From Kocuria dechangensis (GTDB taxonomy: Bacteria > Actinomycetota > Actinomycetes > Actinomycetales > Micrococcaceae), in contig NZ_BMEQ01000003.1 of NCBI RefSeq assembly GCF_014636775.1, positions 170,411 to 234,410 on the forward strand: a DNA stretch of 64,000 nt, written 5' to 3'. How positions within the stretch are numbered: the stretch's first letter is position 1; each line of letters opens with the position of its first letter. The position numbers were made by a program, and so were the translations under genes. Positions 44,959-54,301 of this stretch are shown in pieces. The notes under the pieces are model-generated. The model was not told the DNA's origin. It made no database searches and saw only the letters and a program-made list of their open reading frames with translations.

Positions 44959-46506
44959 GTGCGCGCTGTGCTCCGGGCGTCGGTCTCAATGGGTCTCGTC
45001 GCCGCTCTCGCCCTGTCAGGGTGCGGCTTCACCGGTGGGAACGGGGGGAGCGAGCAGGTGGCGGACCTCGACCAGCGGATCGTGGTGGACAACTTCCGCG
45101 CCCCGGTCGCGGACTGGGCCCTGGAGAGCGACGCCGCCTACATCCTCTCCCTGTCCGGGTGCCTGGAGACCCTGACCCGGTACGACGAGACCGCAGGTGA
45201 GATCGTGCCGTCGCTGGCCACGGAGTGGAACCAGGTCTCGCCCACGGAGTGGGACTTCACCCTGCGGGAGGGCGTGCAGTTCCAGGACGGCACCGAGCTC
45301 ACGGCGGAGACGGTGGTGACGTCGCTGCAGAACGTCCTGGACGCGGAGGTCCCGGCCCGGGCCTTCAGCCCCACCGTGGTCAGCGGCGTCGAGGCGGTCG
45401 ACGACCGCACGGTGCGGATCACCACCCCGGCCGAGAGTCCACTGGTTCCCTATCGCCTGGCCAGCGTCAACACCGGCGTGCTGGCTCCGGGCGCCTTCGA
45501 GGGCGAGGCGGTGGACCCGTTCGGGCACTGCACCGGGCCGTTCACCCCGGTCTCGGAAGAGCCCAAGCAGTCCCTGACACTGGACCGGAACGAGAACTAC
45601 TGGGGCGGTCAGGTGCAGCTGGCCGGGGCCGAGGTGCGCTTCATCACCGACGGGGCGACCCGGGCGACGCAGGTGCAGACCGGTGAGGCCGATGTCTCCC
45701 TGTCCATCCCGGTCGCCAACCTGCCCGCGCTGGAGGCGGACTCGAACGTCGAGGTCCTCAAGACGGACTCCCCGCGGACCGCGACGCTGTACATGAACAA
45801 CGGGAGGGCCCCGTTCGACGACGTGGACTTCCGGAAGGCCGTCAGCTCGGCGCTGGATCTGGAGGCCCTGGCCGACAGCGTCTACGAAGGGGCGGCGCTG
45901 CCGGGGACCGGGCCCTTCGCCTCGTCGGAGCCCTGGGCGGGTGAGAGCGCGGAGACGCCCCAGCAGGACGTGGAGGCGGCCAAGGAGCTGCTGGCCGCGT
46001 CCGGGTACACCGCGGAGCGGCCCCTGGAGATCATCGCGATCGTCGAGCGGGCGGAGTTCGCCGACGTGGCCACCGTCGTCCAGGAGAACCTGAAGAGCAT
46101 CGGGGTGCCGGTGACGATCCGGACCGCCGAGTATGCCGCGGTGGAGCCGGACCTGCTGGCCGGGGACTACGACATGGTGCTCAGCCAGCGCAACCGCCTG
46201 ATCGACATCGCCGACCCCATCGGCTTCCTCACCGCCGACTACACCTGCGACGGCAGCTACAACATCAGCCACTTCTGCGACAAGGAGTACGACAGGCTCA
46301 TCGCCGAGGCCGCCGGGACCGCCGACACCGAGCAGCGCTATCAGCTCTACGCCCGGGCGGGGCAGATCCTCCAGGAGCAGGCCGCGAACGTGTGGCTGGT
46401 CAACGAGCAGGCCATCGACGCGGTCCGCACCGACCTGCAGAACCACGCCCAGGATCCGCTGGCCCGGTACGTGCTGCGGGCGGAGACGACGAAGCCCGCC
46501 TCGTGA
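44959..46506 (+). CDS. Family 5 solute-binding lipoprotein (CntA/NikA-like)
   Basis: This 515-residue lipoprotein has a signal MRAVLRASVSMGLVAALALSGC with lipobox LSGC near residue 22. The SBP_bac_5 fold follows (LATEWNQVSPTEWDFTLREGVQFQDGTELTAETV, then YMNNGRAPFDDVDFRKAVSSALD). Family members bind peptides, nickel or metal-opine complexes outside the cell. The iron box upstream and the MFS gene at the operon end favour a metallophore. GTG 44959 is chosen because earlier in-frame starts would run through the iron box. The Shine-Dalgarno is weak. Confidence 0.88.
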   Translation: MRAVLRASVSMGLVAALALSGCGFTGGNGGSEQVADLDQRIVVDNFRAPVADWALESDAAYILSLSGCLETLTRYDETAGEIVPSLATEWNQVSPTEWDFTLREGVQFQDGTELTAETVVTSLQNVLDAEVPARAFSPTVVSGVEAVDDRTVRITTPAESPLVPYRLASVNTGVLAPGAFEGEAVDPFGHCTGPFTPVSEEPKQSLTLDRNENYWGGQVQLAGAEVRFITDGATRATQVQTGEADVSLSIPVANLPALEADSNVEVLKTDSPRTATLYMNNGRAPFDDVDFRKAVSSALDLEALADSVYEGAALPGTGPFASSEPWAGESAETPQQDVEAAKELLAASGYTAERPLEIIAIVERAEFADVATVVQENLKSIGVPVTIRTAEYAAVEPDLLAGDYDMVLSQRNRLIDIADPIGFLTADYTCDGSYNISHFCDKEYDRLIAEAAGTADTEQRYQLYARAGQILQEQAANVWLVNEQAIDAVRTDLQNHAQDPLARYVLRAETTKPAS

Positions 46507-47492
46507 CCCCGGCCGGCACGTCGATGGCATCGGCAGCACGCGGAATCTCGATGATGCTGTTCCTCGCCCGCAGGGCGGCGACCCTGGGGGTGACCGTCCT
46601 GCTGGCCTCCTTCCTGGTCTTCCTCATCCCCTACGTGACCCCGGGCGATCCTGTGCGCAAGATCATCCGGTCGCGGGTGGCCGGTGAGGTGATCGACGAC
46701 TCCGTGCTCCAGGGGCTGACGGCCCAGCTGGGCCTTCAGGACCCCTTGGTGGTCCAGTACCTGCGGTGGCTGGGTCGGCTGGCCGGAGGGGACATGGGAC
46801 TGTCCTACGCCAGCCGCACACCGGTGGTCGAGCAGGTGGTGCCCGCCCTGGTGGTCACGCTGAGCCTGGTGGTCCTCACCCTGGGGACCGCGGCCGCGGT
46901 CTCCGTGGTGCTGGGGATCGTCGCCGCGCTGCAGGAGGGCCGCCCGGCCGACCGGGTGATCACCACGGTCACCCAGGCCTTCATCGCGATGCCCGAGTAC
47001 TGGCTGGCACCGCTGCTGGTGCTGGTCTTCGCACTGAACCTCTCCCTGCTGCCCTCGGCCGGATGGGAGGGCCCGGCGTCCGCGGTCCTGCCCGTGACCG
47101 TTCTGGCCCTGCGCCCGATCAGCTACTTCACCTCCGCGGTGCGCGAGGGGATGCTCGACGCGCTGGGCGCCGAGCACGTCGTCGCGGCCCGCGCCCGTGG
47201 GCTCAGCCACTTCCACACCGTCCGCAAGCACGTGATCCCCAACGGCCTGCTGCCCCTGACCACGCTGGTGGCCGTGTGGTTCGCCGGTCTGCTGGGCGGC
47301 TCCGTCATCGTCGAGGTCGTCTTCGCGATCCCCGGCATGGGGCGGCTGCTGTACGACGCCGTGCTCAACAGCGACATCCCGCTGGCACAGGGCGGCGTGG
47401 TCGTCGTGGTGGGACTGGCCGTCGTCCTGACCACCGCCGCGGACCTGATCCACGGGCTCCTCAACCCCCGGATCAGGGGGCACCATGCGTGA
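46503..47492 (+). CDS. ABC transporter permease (DppB/NikB/CntB type)
   Basis: This 329-residue inner-membrane protein has about six helices. Its N-terminus is typical of DppB (FLARRAATLGVTVLLASFLVFLIPYVTPGDP), and the EAA loop reads LDALGAEHVVAARARGLSHFHTVRKHVIPN. GTG 46503 overlaps the lipoprotein stop by GTGA; in-frame ATGs at 46524 and 46551 are alternatives. It forms half of the channel with the next gene. Confidence 0.9.
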   Translation: MTPAGTSMASAARGISMMLFLARRAATLGVTVLLASFLVFLIPYVTPGDPVRKIIRSRVAGEVIDDSVLQGLTAQLGLQDPLVVQYLRWLGRLAGGDMGLSYASRTPVVEQVVPALVVTLSLVVLTLGTAAAVSVVLGIVAALQEGRPADRVITTVTQAFIAMPEYWLAPLLVLVFALNLSLLPSAGWEGPASAVLPVTVLALRPISYFTSAVREGMLDALGAEHVVAARARGLSHFHTVRKHVIPNGLLPLTTLVAVWFAGLLGGSVIVEVVFAIPGMGRLLYDAVLNSDIPLAQGGVVVVVGLAVVLTTAADLIHGLLNPRIRGHHA

Positions 47493-48330
47493 CCGGCCGG
47501 TGTTCGTCCGGGCCGCGACGGGGATCCTGGTCCTCGTCGTGGTGGCCGTGGCCGCCTCGCCCTGGATCGCACCGTCTTCACCCGCGGAGCAGGACCTCGC
47601 GGCCCGGCTGCTGCCGCCCGGCTCGGCCCATTGGCTGGGCACGGACCACCTGGGGCGGGACACCCTGAGCCGGCTGCTGGACGGCGGGAGGTTCTCACTG
47701 GTCATCGCCTCACTGGCCACGCTGCTGACCGGCGTGATCGGCACCGGGATCGGCGTGCTCAGCGCTCGCCGCAGGGGCTGGCTCGACGAGGTCCTCACCC
47801 GGACCAACGACGTCCTGCTGGCGCTGCCGGAGATGGTGGTGGCACTGTTCCTGGTCGCCGTGCTGGGGCCCGGCTTCCTGTCGCTGGTGCTGGCTCTGAC
47901 CGTCACGGGCTGGACGCCCTTCGCCCGGCTGGCCCGCGCCCTGGCCTACGACGTCTCGGCCCGGGGCTTCGTCGAGTCAGCCCGTGTGCTGGGATGCTCG
48001 ACGACCTTCATCGTCTTCCGGCACATCCTGCCGCACCTGGCCGGGCCGTTGCTCGGGCAGGCCGCGCTGCGGTTCGGGCAGTTCCTGATCACCGTCGGCG
48101 CCCTCTCCTACCTGGGGCTGGGGGTGCAGCCGCCGCAGTCGGACTGGGGGTCGATGCTGGCCGCGGCCCAGCCCTACGCCGCCCGGGCACCGGTGGGGAT
48201 CCTGGCCCCGGGCCTGGTGGTCTTCACCGTCGCGCTGTGCGTGACCTTCCTCGGCCAGCGCCTGGCACGCATGAGCAGCACCCGGATGGTGCTGAACCCG
48301 GCCTCCTCGGGGGCGGTGGCGGATGCCTGA
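47485..48330 (+). CDS. ABC transporter permease (DppC/NikC/CntC type)
   Basis: This 281-residue permease has the DppC start (PWIAPSSPAEQDLAARLLPPGSAHWLGTDHLGRDTLSRLLDGGRFSL) and an EAA loop VSARGFVESARVLGCSTTFIVFRHILPH. It pairs with the preceding permease, overlapping it by 8 bases, and is followed by the ATPase with another 8-base overlap. Confidence 0.92.
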   Translation: MRDRPVFVRAATGILVLVVVAVAASPWIAPSSPAEQDLAARLLPPGSAHWLGTDHLGRDTLSRLLDGGRFSLVIASLATLLTGVIGTGIGVLSARRRGWLDEVLTRTNDVLLALPEMVVALFLVAVLGPGFLSLVLALTVTGWTPFARLARALAYDVSARGFVESARVLGCSTTFIVFRHILPHLAGPLLGQAALRFGQFLITVGALSYLGLGVQPPQSDWGSMLAAAQPYAARAPVGILAPGLVVFTVALCVTFLGQRLARMSSTRMVLNPASSGAVADA

Positions 48331-49987
48331 GGGCCTGGTCGTCGAACACCTGCACGTCAGCCACCGGGCGCCCGAGGCCGCCCCCGGTTCCGGCACCGGT
48401 TCCGCGGGCGGCAGGGGCGGCCACCCGATCCTGTCCGGGGTCGACCTCGCCGTGGCCCCGGGGGAGTTCGTGGCCCTGGTCGGTGCCTCCGGGTCCGGCA
48501 AGACCATGACGGCCATGTCCGTGCTGGGGCTGCTGCCCCCGCAGGTGCACCTCGACGGCGGGACGATCCGCCTGGGCGGGACGGACCTCGCCCGGGCCCG
48601 GGAGACGGAGCTGAACCGGGTGCGCGGCGGCCGGATCGGCATGCTCTACCAGCAGCCCAAGCGCATGTTCAACCCGCGCCGGACCGTCGGCAGCCATCTG
48701 CGGGAGCCGCTGAAGCTGCACGGGGGCCTCCGTGGGGCGCGGGCCGGGGCGCGGGCGCTGGAGCTGCTGGCCGAGGTGGGGTTCGAGGACCCCCGGTGGT
48801 GCGCCCGAGCGCATCCCCACCAGCTCTCGGGAGGCATGGCCCAGCGGGCCATGGTGGCCCTCGCCCTGGCCGGGCGACCGGAGCTGCTGCTGGCCGACGA
48901 GCCGACCTCCGCCCTGGACACGGTGCTCGAACGGCAGATCCTGGAGCTGATCGACCGTGAACGGCGTGATCGCGGGGTGGGGATCCTCTACATCACCCAC
49001 AACCTGGCCACCGTCTCCGCCTATGCCGACCGGGTCATGGTGATGGACACCGGGCACATCGTGGAGTCCGGTCCGGCCGGTGCCGTGCTCAACGCCCCGC
49101 AGAGCGCGTGCACGAAGGCCCTCCTGGACGCCGCGGCCCTCAACCCCGCCAGGACGGCACCTTCCGCCACCGAGGCGCGCCCCGTGGTGGTGCTGGACAG
49201 CATCACCAAGCGCTTCCCCTCGAACGGGCGTGAGGCCCGTCCCGCCGTGGATCAGGTCTCCCTCGACCTGCGGGAGGGCGAGATCCTCGGCGTGCTGGGG
49301 CAGTCGGGTTCCGGCAAGAGCACCTTGGCACGGCTGATCGTCGGGCTCGAGACGCCGGACAGCGGACGCATCACCGGCACCCTGGGCGCCGACGCCGATG
49401 GCACAGGCGCGGCGGGCTCGCACGTGCAGCTCGTCTTCCAGGACCCCCACGACTCCTTCGACCCCCGCATGCGGCTGCGCACCAGCCTGGAAGCCCCTCT
49501 GCTACGGCGTCGGGATACCACGTCCGAGCAGCGGCGGATGCGCATCCACGAGGTCGTGCAGGAGGTGGGCCTGGATCCCGGGCTGCTGGACGGATTTCCC
49601 GGGCAGTGCTCCGGTGGCCAGCTGCAGCGGCTCACCATTGCCAGAGCGCTGCTGCTGGAACCGACGGTGCTCATCTGTGACGAGGCCACATCGGCCCTGG
49701 ACGCGGTGACCCAGCGCACCGTCCTGGACCTGCTGCTGCGCCTGCACCGGAACCGGCGCCTGTCCCTGGTGATGATCTCCCACGACCTGAGCGTCATCCG
49801 CTACATGAGCCACCGGGTCGCCGTTCTCTTCCAGGGGCGCCTGGTCGAGCTGGCGGAGACCGAGGATCTGTTCACCGGTCCCCGGCACGAGCACAGCAAG
49901 CAACTGGTGGCAGCGGCACTGCCCCGGGTGTGCGCGATCCTGGACGCCCACCGTCTGCCCCAGGAGCAGGTCGATGCCCTTCCGTGA
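48323..49987 (+). CDS. Fused double ABC ATPase (DppD-DppF / CntD-CntF type)
   Basis: This 554-residue protein has two complete nucleotide-binding domains. Domain 1 has Walker A GASGSGKTM near residue 55, signature LSGGMAQRAM and Walker B LLLADEPTSALD. Domain 2 has Walker A GQSGSGKST near residue 330, signature CSGGQLQRLT and Walker B VLICDEATSALD. In most relatives these are two genes, so the fusion fixes a 1:1 ratio. It powers the two upstream permeases and overlaps the MFS gene by 14 bases. Confidence 0.93.
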   Translation: MPEGLVVEHLHVSHRAPEAAPGSGTGSAGGRGGHPILSGVDLAVAPGEFVALVGASGSGKTMTAMSVLGLLPPQVHLDGGTIRLGGTDLARARETELNRVRGGRIGMLYQQPKRMFNPRRTVGSHLREPLKLHGGLRGARAGARALELLAEVGFEDPRWCARAHPHQLSGGMAQRAMVALALAGRPELLLADEPTSALDTVLERQILELIDRERRDRGVGILYITHNLATVSAYADRVMVMDTGHIVESGPAGAVLNAPQSACTKALLDAAALNPARTAPSATEARPVVVLDSITKRFPSNGREARPAVDQVSLDLREGEILGVLGQSGSGKSTLARLIVGLETPDSGRITGTLGADADGTGAAGSHVQLVFQDPHDSFDPRMRLRTSLEAPLLRRRDTTSEQRRMRIHEVVQEVGLDPGLLDGFPGQCSGGQLQRLTIARALLLEPTVLICDEATSALDAVTQRTVLDLLLRLHRNRRLSLVMISHDLSVIRYMSHRVAVLFQGRLVELAETEDLFTGPRHEHSKQLVAAALPRVCAILDAHRLPQEQVDALP

Positions 49988-51296
49988 CTATCCGCTCGAG
50001 ACGCGCACCCTGCTGGGCGCGCAACTGGTGTTCAACATCGGCTTCTACGCCGTCGTCCCGTTCCTGGCGGGGGCCATGGCTGCCGACTACGGGCTGGACG
50101 CCGCGGCCATCGGCCTGGTGCTGGGAACACGGACCTTCAGCCAGCAGGGCATGTTCCTGCTCGGTGGGATGCTGGCCGACCGATGGGGTGCCCGCAGGGC
50201 CATCCTCACCGGCTGTCTGGTGCGCATCGCCGGCTACGCCACGCTGGCGATGGCATCGGGATTCCCCCTCTTCCTCCTGGGCGCGGTGCTCACCGGCGCC
50301 GGAGGCGCCCTGTTCTCCCCGGCGCTGGAGTCCCGGCTCTCCCACTCCGACCAGCCGTCCGGGAGCGGGGATCCGGGTCGGGAGAGGGGGCGGCGCCGGT
50401 CGGTGTTCGTGTGGCTGGCGATCACCGGAGAGATCGGCGCCGTGCTGGGCCCGGTGCTGGGATCGGCCCTGCTGGGGTGGGGGTTCGACGCGGCCCTGAC
50501 CGCCGGCATCGGGGTGTTCGCCGTGGTGACGGTTCTGCTGTGGTGGCTGCTCCCCGCCGAGCGGGCCCCCCGGCCCCAGGACCAGGGGGGCGAGGTGCCC
50601 GCCGCCGCACCCTCTGCGGCCCGCGTCCGGTGGGCCTGCCTGCGCGACCGTCGCTTCGTGGTGTTCTGCGCGCTGGCCGCCACCAACATGCTGGTCTACA
50701 ACCAGCTCTACTTCGCCGTGCCCGTCGAACTGGGCCGACGAGGCCTCGACGGCGCCTGGCTGGGCGCGCTGTTCCTGCTGGCCTCTGTCCTGACGCTGGC
50801 CCTGCAGCTGCCGGCCTCCACGGTCGGTCAGCGCCTGGGGCCGGGACGCGCCCTGACGCTCGGCTTCGTGCTGGAGGCCTGCGCGTTCACCATCGCCGCC
50901 CTGACCTCGGTGCACCCGGGGTCGGCCACCGGGTCGATGGCGCCTCTGACGGCCGCCGTCGCCGTGATGATCATGGGCCACATGCTCCTCACCCCCACGA
51001 TCCTGTCCCTGATCCCGCGGTTCGTACCTGCGCAGGGGGCCCCGAGGGGACGCGGCGCCTACTACGGACTGGCTGCCACCTGCGGCGGCATCGCCGTGCT
51101 GGCCGGCAACGCCGTGCTCGGGCGGCTGCTCGACCTGACCGACCGGCACCACTGGTGGCCCGGCACCCCCTGGATGCCGGTGATCGTGCTCGCACTCCTG
51201 GCTTCTGCGGCCCTGCCGGTCGTGCTCCGCGGGCAGAGTCCCCTCCGGCCCGCTGACTCGTCATCAACCACAGCGCCCTCCAGCAGAGCCCGCTGA
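49974..51296 (+). CDS. MFS exporter of the iron-box operon (CntE-like)
   Basis: This 440-residue MFS protein has about 12 helices and an A-type motif LLGGMLADRWGARRAIL. The start NIGFYAVVPFLAGAMAADYG resembles drug/metallophore exporters. In the staphylopine system an MFS protein (CntE) exports the metallophore while CntABCDF imports the metal complex. Here the gene overlaps the fused ATPase by 14 bases, so import and export are co-made. A general drug exporter is the alternative. No cntKLM-like biosynthesis genes are in the window. Confidence 0.82.
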   Translation: MPFRDYPLETRTLLGAQLVFNIGFYAVVPFLAGAMAADYGLDAAAIGLVLGTRTFSQQGMFLLGGMLADRWGARRAILTGCLVRIAGYATLAMASGFPLFLLGAVLTGAGGALFSPALESRLSHSDQPSGSGDPGRERGRRRSVFVWLAITGEIGAVLGPVLGSALLGWGFDAALTAGIGVFAVVTVLLWWLLPAERAPRPQDQGGEVPAAAPSAARVRWACLRDRRFVVFCALAATNMLVYNQLYFAVPVELGRRGLDGAWLGALFLLASVLTLALQLPASTVGQRLGPGRALTLGFVLEACAFTIAALTSVHPGSATGSMAPLTAAVAVMIMGHMLLTPTILSLIPRFVPAQGAPRGRGAYYGLAATCGGIAVLAGNAVLGRLLDLTDRHHWWPGTPWMPVIVLALLASAALPVVLRGQSPLRPADSSSTTAPSSRAR

Positions 51297-51849
51297 CGAT
51301 CCACCAGCGACTCAGCACGGCGTCCCTCCTGCTCTTGATGGCACTGTGCCCAATGCAGAAGAAAAATCTGGGCACAGTGCCATGGTCCGGGTCCGATAGC
51401 TTGACGTCATCGGAAGGAAGCGTGCGGGAACGTCCCCGAATGCTTCCTTCCGGGTCCACCATCTCCCGCCACCCTCGATGGTGGAGGACTGCGCGAGGCC
51501 TGCCGACGACGGGTAGTCCCACCGTCGACTGATCTCCTCGAGTCGGGTCCGTTGCCGCACCATCCCCGACACCGGCACCTTCTGGTCTCTCAGGGGGGAT
51601 CGTCCTGCCACCCGGGACGGTCCCGCTCTGCGGAGCGGGGGCGGTGCCGACGGCGTGGGCCTGCAGCCGGGATCTCACGATGACCGCCCCGAGGCGCAGC
51701 AGCGCCGCCTGCCGGCGGTTCCTGCACGAGGTGGAAGGAGCCCGTCGAGGCGGGGAGATCGTGGGGATCACCGACGACCTCTCCTCCCACCGCAGCCGCA
51801 CCACCCGCACCTGGCGGGAGGGCCCCCGCATCCTGCGGGGAACGGAGCA
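51297..51849. other. 553-base region without a supported gene; two strong inverted repeats
   Basis: Inverted repeat 1: ATGGCACTGTGCCCA (51338-51352) with its exact complement at 51369-51383. Inverted repeat 2: CGGAAGGAAGC (51411-51421) with GCTTCCTTCCG (51442-51452) and a small inner hairpin. Both could be terminators for the MFS gene or ends of a decayed element. Short ORFs at 51644-51853 and on the opposite strand show no family features and look like chance frames. Confidence 0.6.
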
Positions 51850-53469
51850 CTAGATGATCAGGCCCAGGGCGAAGGGCCCGATCAGCACGGTGAACAGCGT
51901 GATCAGGATGACGCCCACGATGTTGAGCACGAGGCCGCCGCGCACCATCTCGGTGATCTTGACGTGCCCGGTGGCGAAGACGATCGCGTTGGGCGGTGTG
52001 CCCACGGGGAGCATGAACGCGCAGGTGGCGGCCAGCGCCGCCGGGATCAGCAGCGTCATGGGGTCCACCCCGATCCCGACGGCGACGCCGCCCAGGATGG
52101 GGATGAAGGTCGCCGCCGTCGCCGTGTTGCTGGTGATCTCGGTGAGGAACAGCACGATGAGCACCACCGCGGCCAGCAGCAGGATGATCGGCAGCGCGCC
52201 GAGCCCGCTGACCTGCTCGCCGAACCAGGCGTCCAGCCCGGTGCCCGCCACGGCGGCCGCGAGGGAGAGGCCGCCGCCGAAGAGCAGGAGGACGCCCCAG
52301 GGCAGTCCCTCCTCGGCGTCGTTCCACTCGAGGGTCATCCGGCCCTGCTGGTCGCCCGGCAGCAGGAAGAGCAGCACGCCGGCGCCGATGGCGATGACCG
52401 TGTCGTCGAAGAGGTCCAGCCAGGGCAGCTGCTCGCCCAGGTCGCCGATCCCGGACAGCAGGCCCGGCACGATCCAGAAGAACGCCGCGGCGACGAACAC
52501 GCCGAGGACGGTCTTCTCGCCCTGGCTCATGGGGCCCAGGGCGGCGATCTCCTCCTCGATCAGCTCCTTGCCGCCCGGCACCTCCTCCAGGTCGAAGCGG
52601 AAGATGAGGCGGGTGATGAGCAGCCAGGCGATCCCGAGGAAGACCACGACGATGGGCACGCCGAGCATCATCCACTGGGCGAAGCCCACGGTCCTGTCCA
52701 GCTCCTCGCTGATGTAGCCCGCGACGATGGCGTTGGGCGGGCTGCCCAGCAGGGTGCCCAGACCCCCGATGGAGGCGGCCCAGGCGATCGCCAGGACCAG
52801 CGCCACCCCGAAGAGCCGCACGTCCCGGTCCGCCACGACGTCGCTGATGGACTTCCCGGAGCGCAGGTCCTCGTTGGTCTCCGCGGCCTCGGCCCTGGTG
52901 CCGGTCTGGCGGCTGTTCTCCACCACGAGGGTCAGCACGCTCAGGCCGATGGGCAGCATCATCAGCGTGGTGGCCGTGTTGGAGACCCACATCGACAGGA
53001 ACGCCGTGGAGATCATCATCCCCAGGATGATCTGGCGCGGGTGGGTGCCGACGCGCCGCAGCGTCAGTAGCGCGATGCGGCGGTGCAGGTTCCACTTCTG
53101 CATGGCGATGGCGATCAGGAAGCCGCCGAGGAACAGGAACACGATCGGGTTCGCGTAGGGCGCGGTGGCCTCGGCGATGGTGAGCGCGGTGAGCACCGGG
53201 AACAGCACGATCGGCAGCAGCGACGTGATGGACAGCGGCACGGCCTCCGTGATCCACCACACCGCCATCAGGACGCCCACGGCGGCGACGATGCGGGCGT
53301 CGCCGGAGATCTCCGCGCCGCCGAGGAGGAACCACACGACGAGGGCCAGCAGCAGCCCCAGGCCGCGGAAGAGCCAGGTCTTCCCCGCCGCACGGGGCGG
53401 CTCGCGGTCCTCCGGTTCGTAGTCGAACTCACCCTGCTCGGGGACGACGCCCCGGGACCGCTCAGTCAT
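51850..53469 (-). CDS. DASS/SLC13-family Na+-dependent dicarboxylate or sulfate transporter
   Basis: This 539-residue transporter has the duplicated SNT motifs of the family: SNTATTLMMLPIGL in the first half and SNTATAATFIPILGG in the second, with GSPPNAIV and GTPPNAIVFATGHV. These bind Na+ and the carboxylate. Expected substrates are succinate, malate, fumarate or sulfate. GGAGGAAG precedes the ATG. It follows sdhB by 84 bases on the same strand, and C4-dicarboxylates would suit that neighbour; no sulfate genes adjoin it. Confidence 0.9.
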   Translation of the reverse strand: MTERSRGVVPEQGEFDYEPEDREPPRAAGKTWLFRGLGLLLALVVWFLLGGAEISGDARIVAAVGVLMAVWWITEAVPLSITSLLPIVLFPVLTALTIAEATAPYANPIVFLFLGGFLIAIAMQKWNLHRRIALLTLRRVGTHPRQIILGMMISTAFLSMWVSNTATTLMMLPIGLSVLTLVVENSRQTGTRAEAAETNEDLRSGKSISDVVADRDVRLFGVALVLAIAWAASIGGLGTLLGSPPNAIVAGYISEELDRTVGFAQWMMLGVPIVVVFLGIAWLLITRLIFRFDLEEVPGGKELIEEEIAALGPMSQGEKTVLGVFVAAAFFWIVPGLLSGIGDLGEQLPWLDLFDDTVIAIGAGVLLFLLPGDQQGRMTLEWNDAEEGLPWGVLLLFGGGLSLAAAVAGTGLDAWFGEQVSGLGALPIILLLAAVVLIVLFLTEITSNTATAATFIPILGGVAVGIGVDPMTLLIPAALAATCAFMLPVGTPPNAIVFATGHVKITEMVRGGLVLNIVGVILITLFTVLIGPFALGLII

Positions 53470-53553
53470 CTGACTTCCTCCGCACGTCCTCGTGTGATGC
53501 AGGGCACGTTAGCAGTCGCTTATGGGCGCGGCAAGGGACGCGGGGCGGGGGCG

Positions 53554-54276
53554 CTACCTTCCCGTCGGTGTGTCCTGGGTCCTCCGGGGGAACCGGTTGC
53601 GCAGGTTCTCGCGCGCCACGGCGGAGAGGTTCTCGACCGGCAGCCCGGCGGGGCACACCTCGACGCAGTCGCCCAGCAGGGAGCAAGGGCCGAACTCGTC
53701 CTCGGACGCGGCGAGGACCTTGGCCGAGCGCTCCCGGCGCTCGTCGTCGTCCCTGGCCAGCGGGGGCAGCTCCTTGAGCAGGGTGCCCACGAACAGCTGG
53801 CCGGAACCGTTCGGGCAGGACGCCACGCAGGCCCCGCAGCTGATGCACCCTGCGGTGTTCAGCGCCTTCATGGCGACGGGGAACTTGGCCTCCTTGGCCA
53901 CCCGGCGCAGGGCCTTCTTGTCCACCGACAGGTCCTGCTTGACGGGGAAGGACGCGGCCCGCAGCGGCTCGATCCGCACGCGGTCCCCGTCGCGGTACGC
54001 GCCCAGGTGCTGCATGCAGCTCGCGGCGTTGCGCTCGGGGCCGTGGGCCACGCCGTCGACGGTCACCCCGCACTTGCCGCAGACGCCCTCGCGGCACCCG
54101 TCGTCGTAGGCGATCGGGTCGGCTCCGGTGGCCGCGAGCTGCTCGTTGATCCGGTCGATGAGCTCGAGCACGGTCATCTCCGGGCTCGCGTCGGGGACGT
54201 CGTAGGCCACGAAGTCCCCGGGCTCGTCCGGGGAGGGCTGGCGCCACACGTCGACGGTCAGGGCGAAGGTCGTCAC
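53554..54276 (-). CDS. sdhB: Succinate dehydrogenase/fumarate reductase iron-sulfur subunit
   Basis: This 240-residue subunit has the 2Fe-2S ligands in CREGVCGKCG and a later Cys near SCMQH. The 4Fe-4S ligands lie in CISCGACVASCP and the 3Fe-4S ligands in CSLLGDCVEVCPAGLP. It would carry electrons from the flavoprotein to the quinone site. GTG 54276 starts 25 bases after the sdhC stop. In SdhC-A-B operons of this type sdhA lies between; here it is missing. Confidence 0.93.
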   Translation of the reverse strand: MTTFALTVDVWRQPSPDEPGDFVAYDVPDASPEMTVLELIDRINEQLAATGADPIAYDDGCREGVCGKCGVTVDGVAHGPERNAASCMQHLGAYRDGDRVRIEPLRAASFPVKQDLSVDKKALRRVAKEAKFPVAMKALNTAGCISCGACVASCPNGSGQLFVGTLLKELPPLARDDDERRERSAKVLAASEDEFGPCSLLGDCVEVCPAGLPVENLSAVARENLRNRFPRRTQDTPTGR

Positions 54277-54301
54277 TGGAGGGGTCCTCGGGTCGGGGGC
54301 G

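Noticed and set aside
51312-51831. Transposase fragment near the inverted repeats
   Set aside because: The frames there show no DDE or other transposase motif and no target-site duplication could be recognised.
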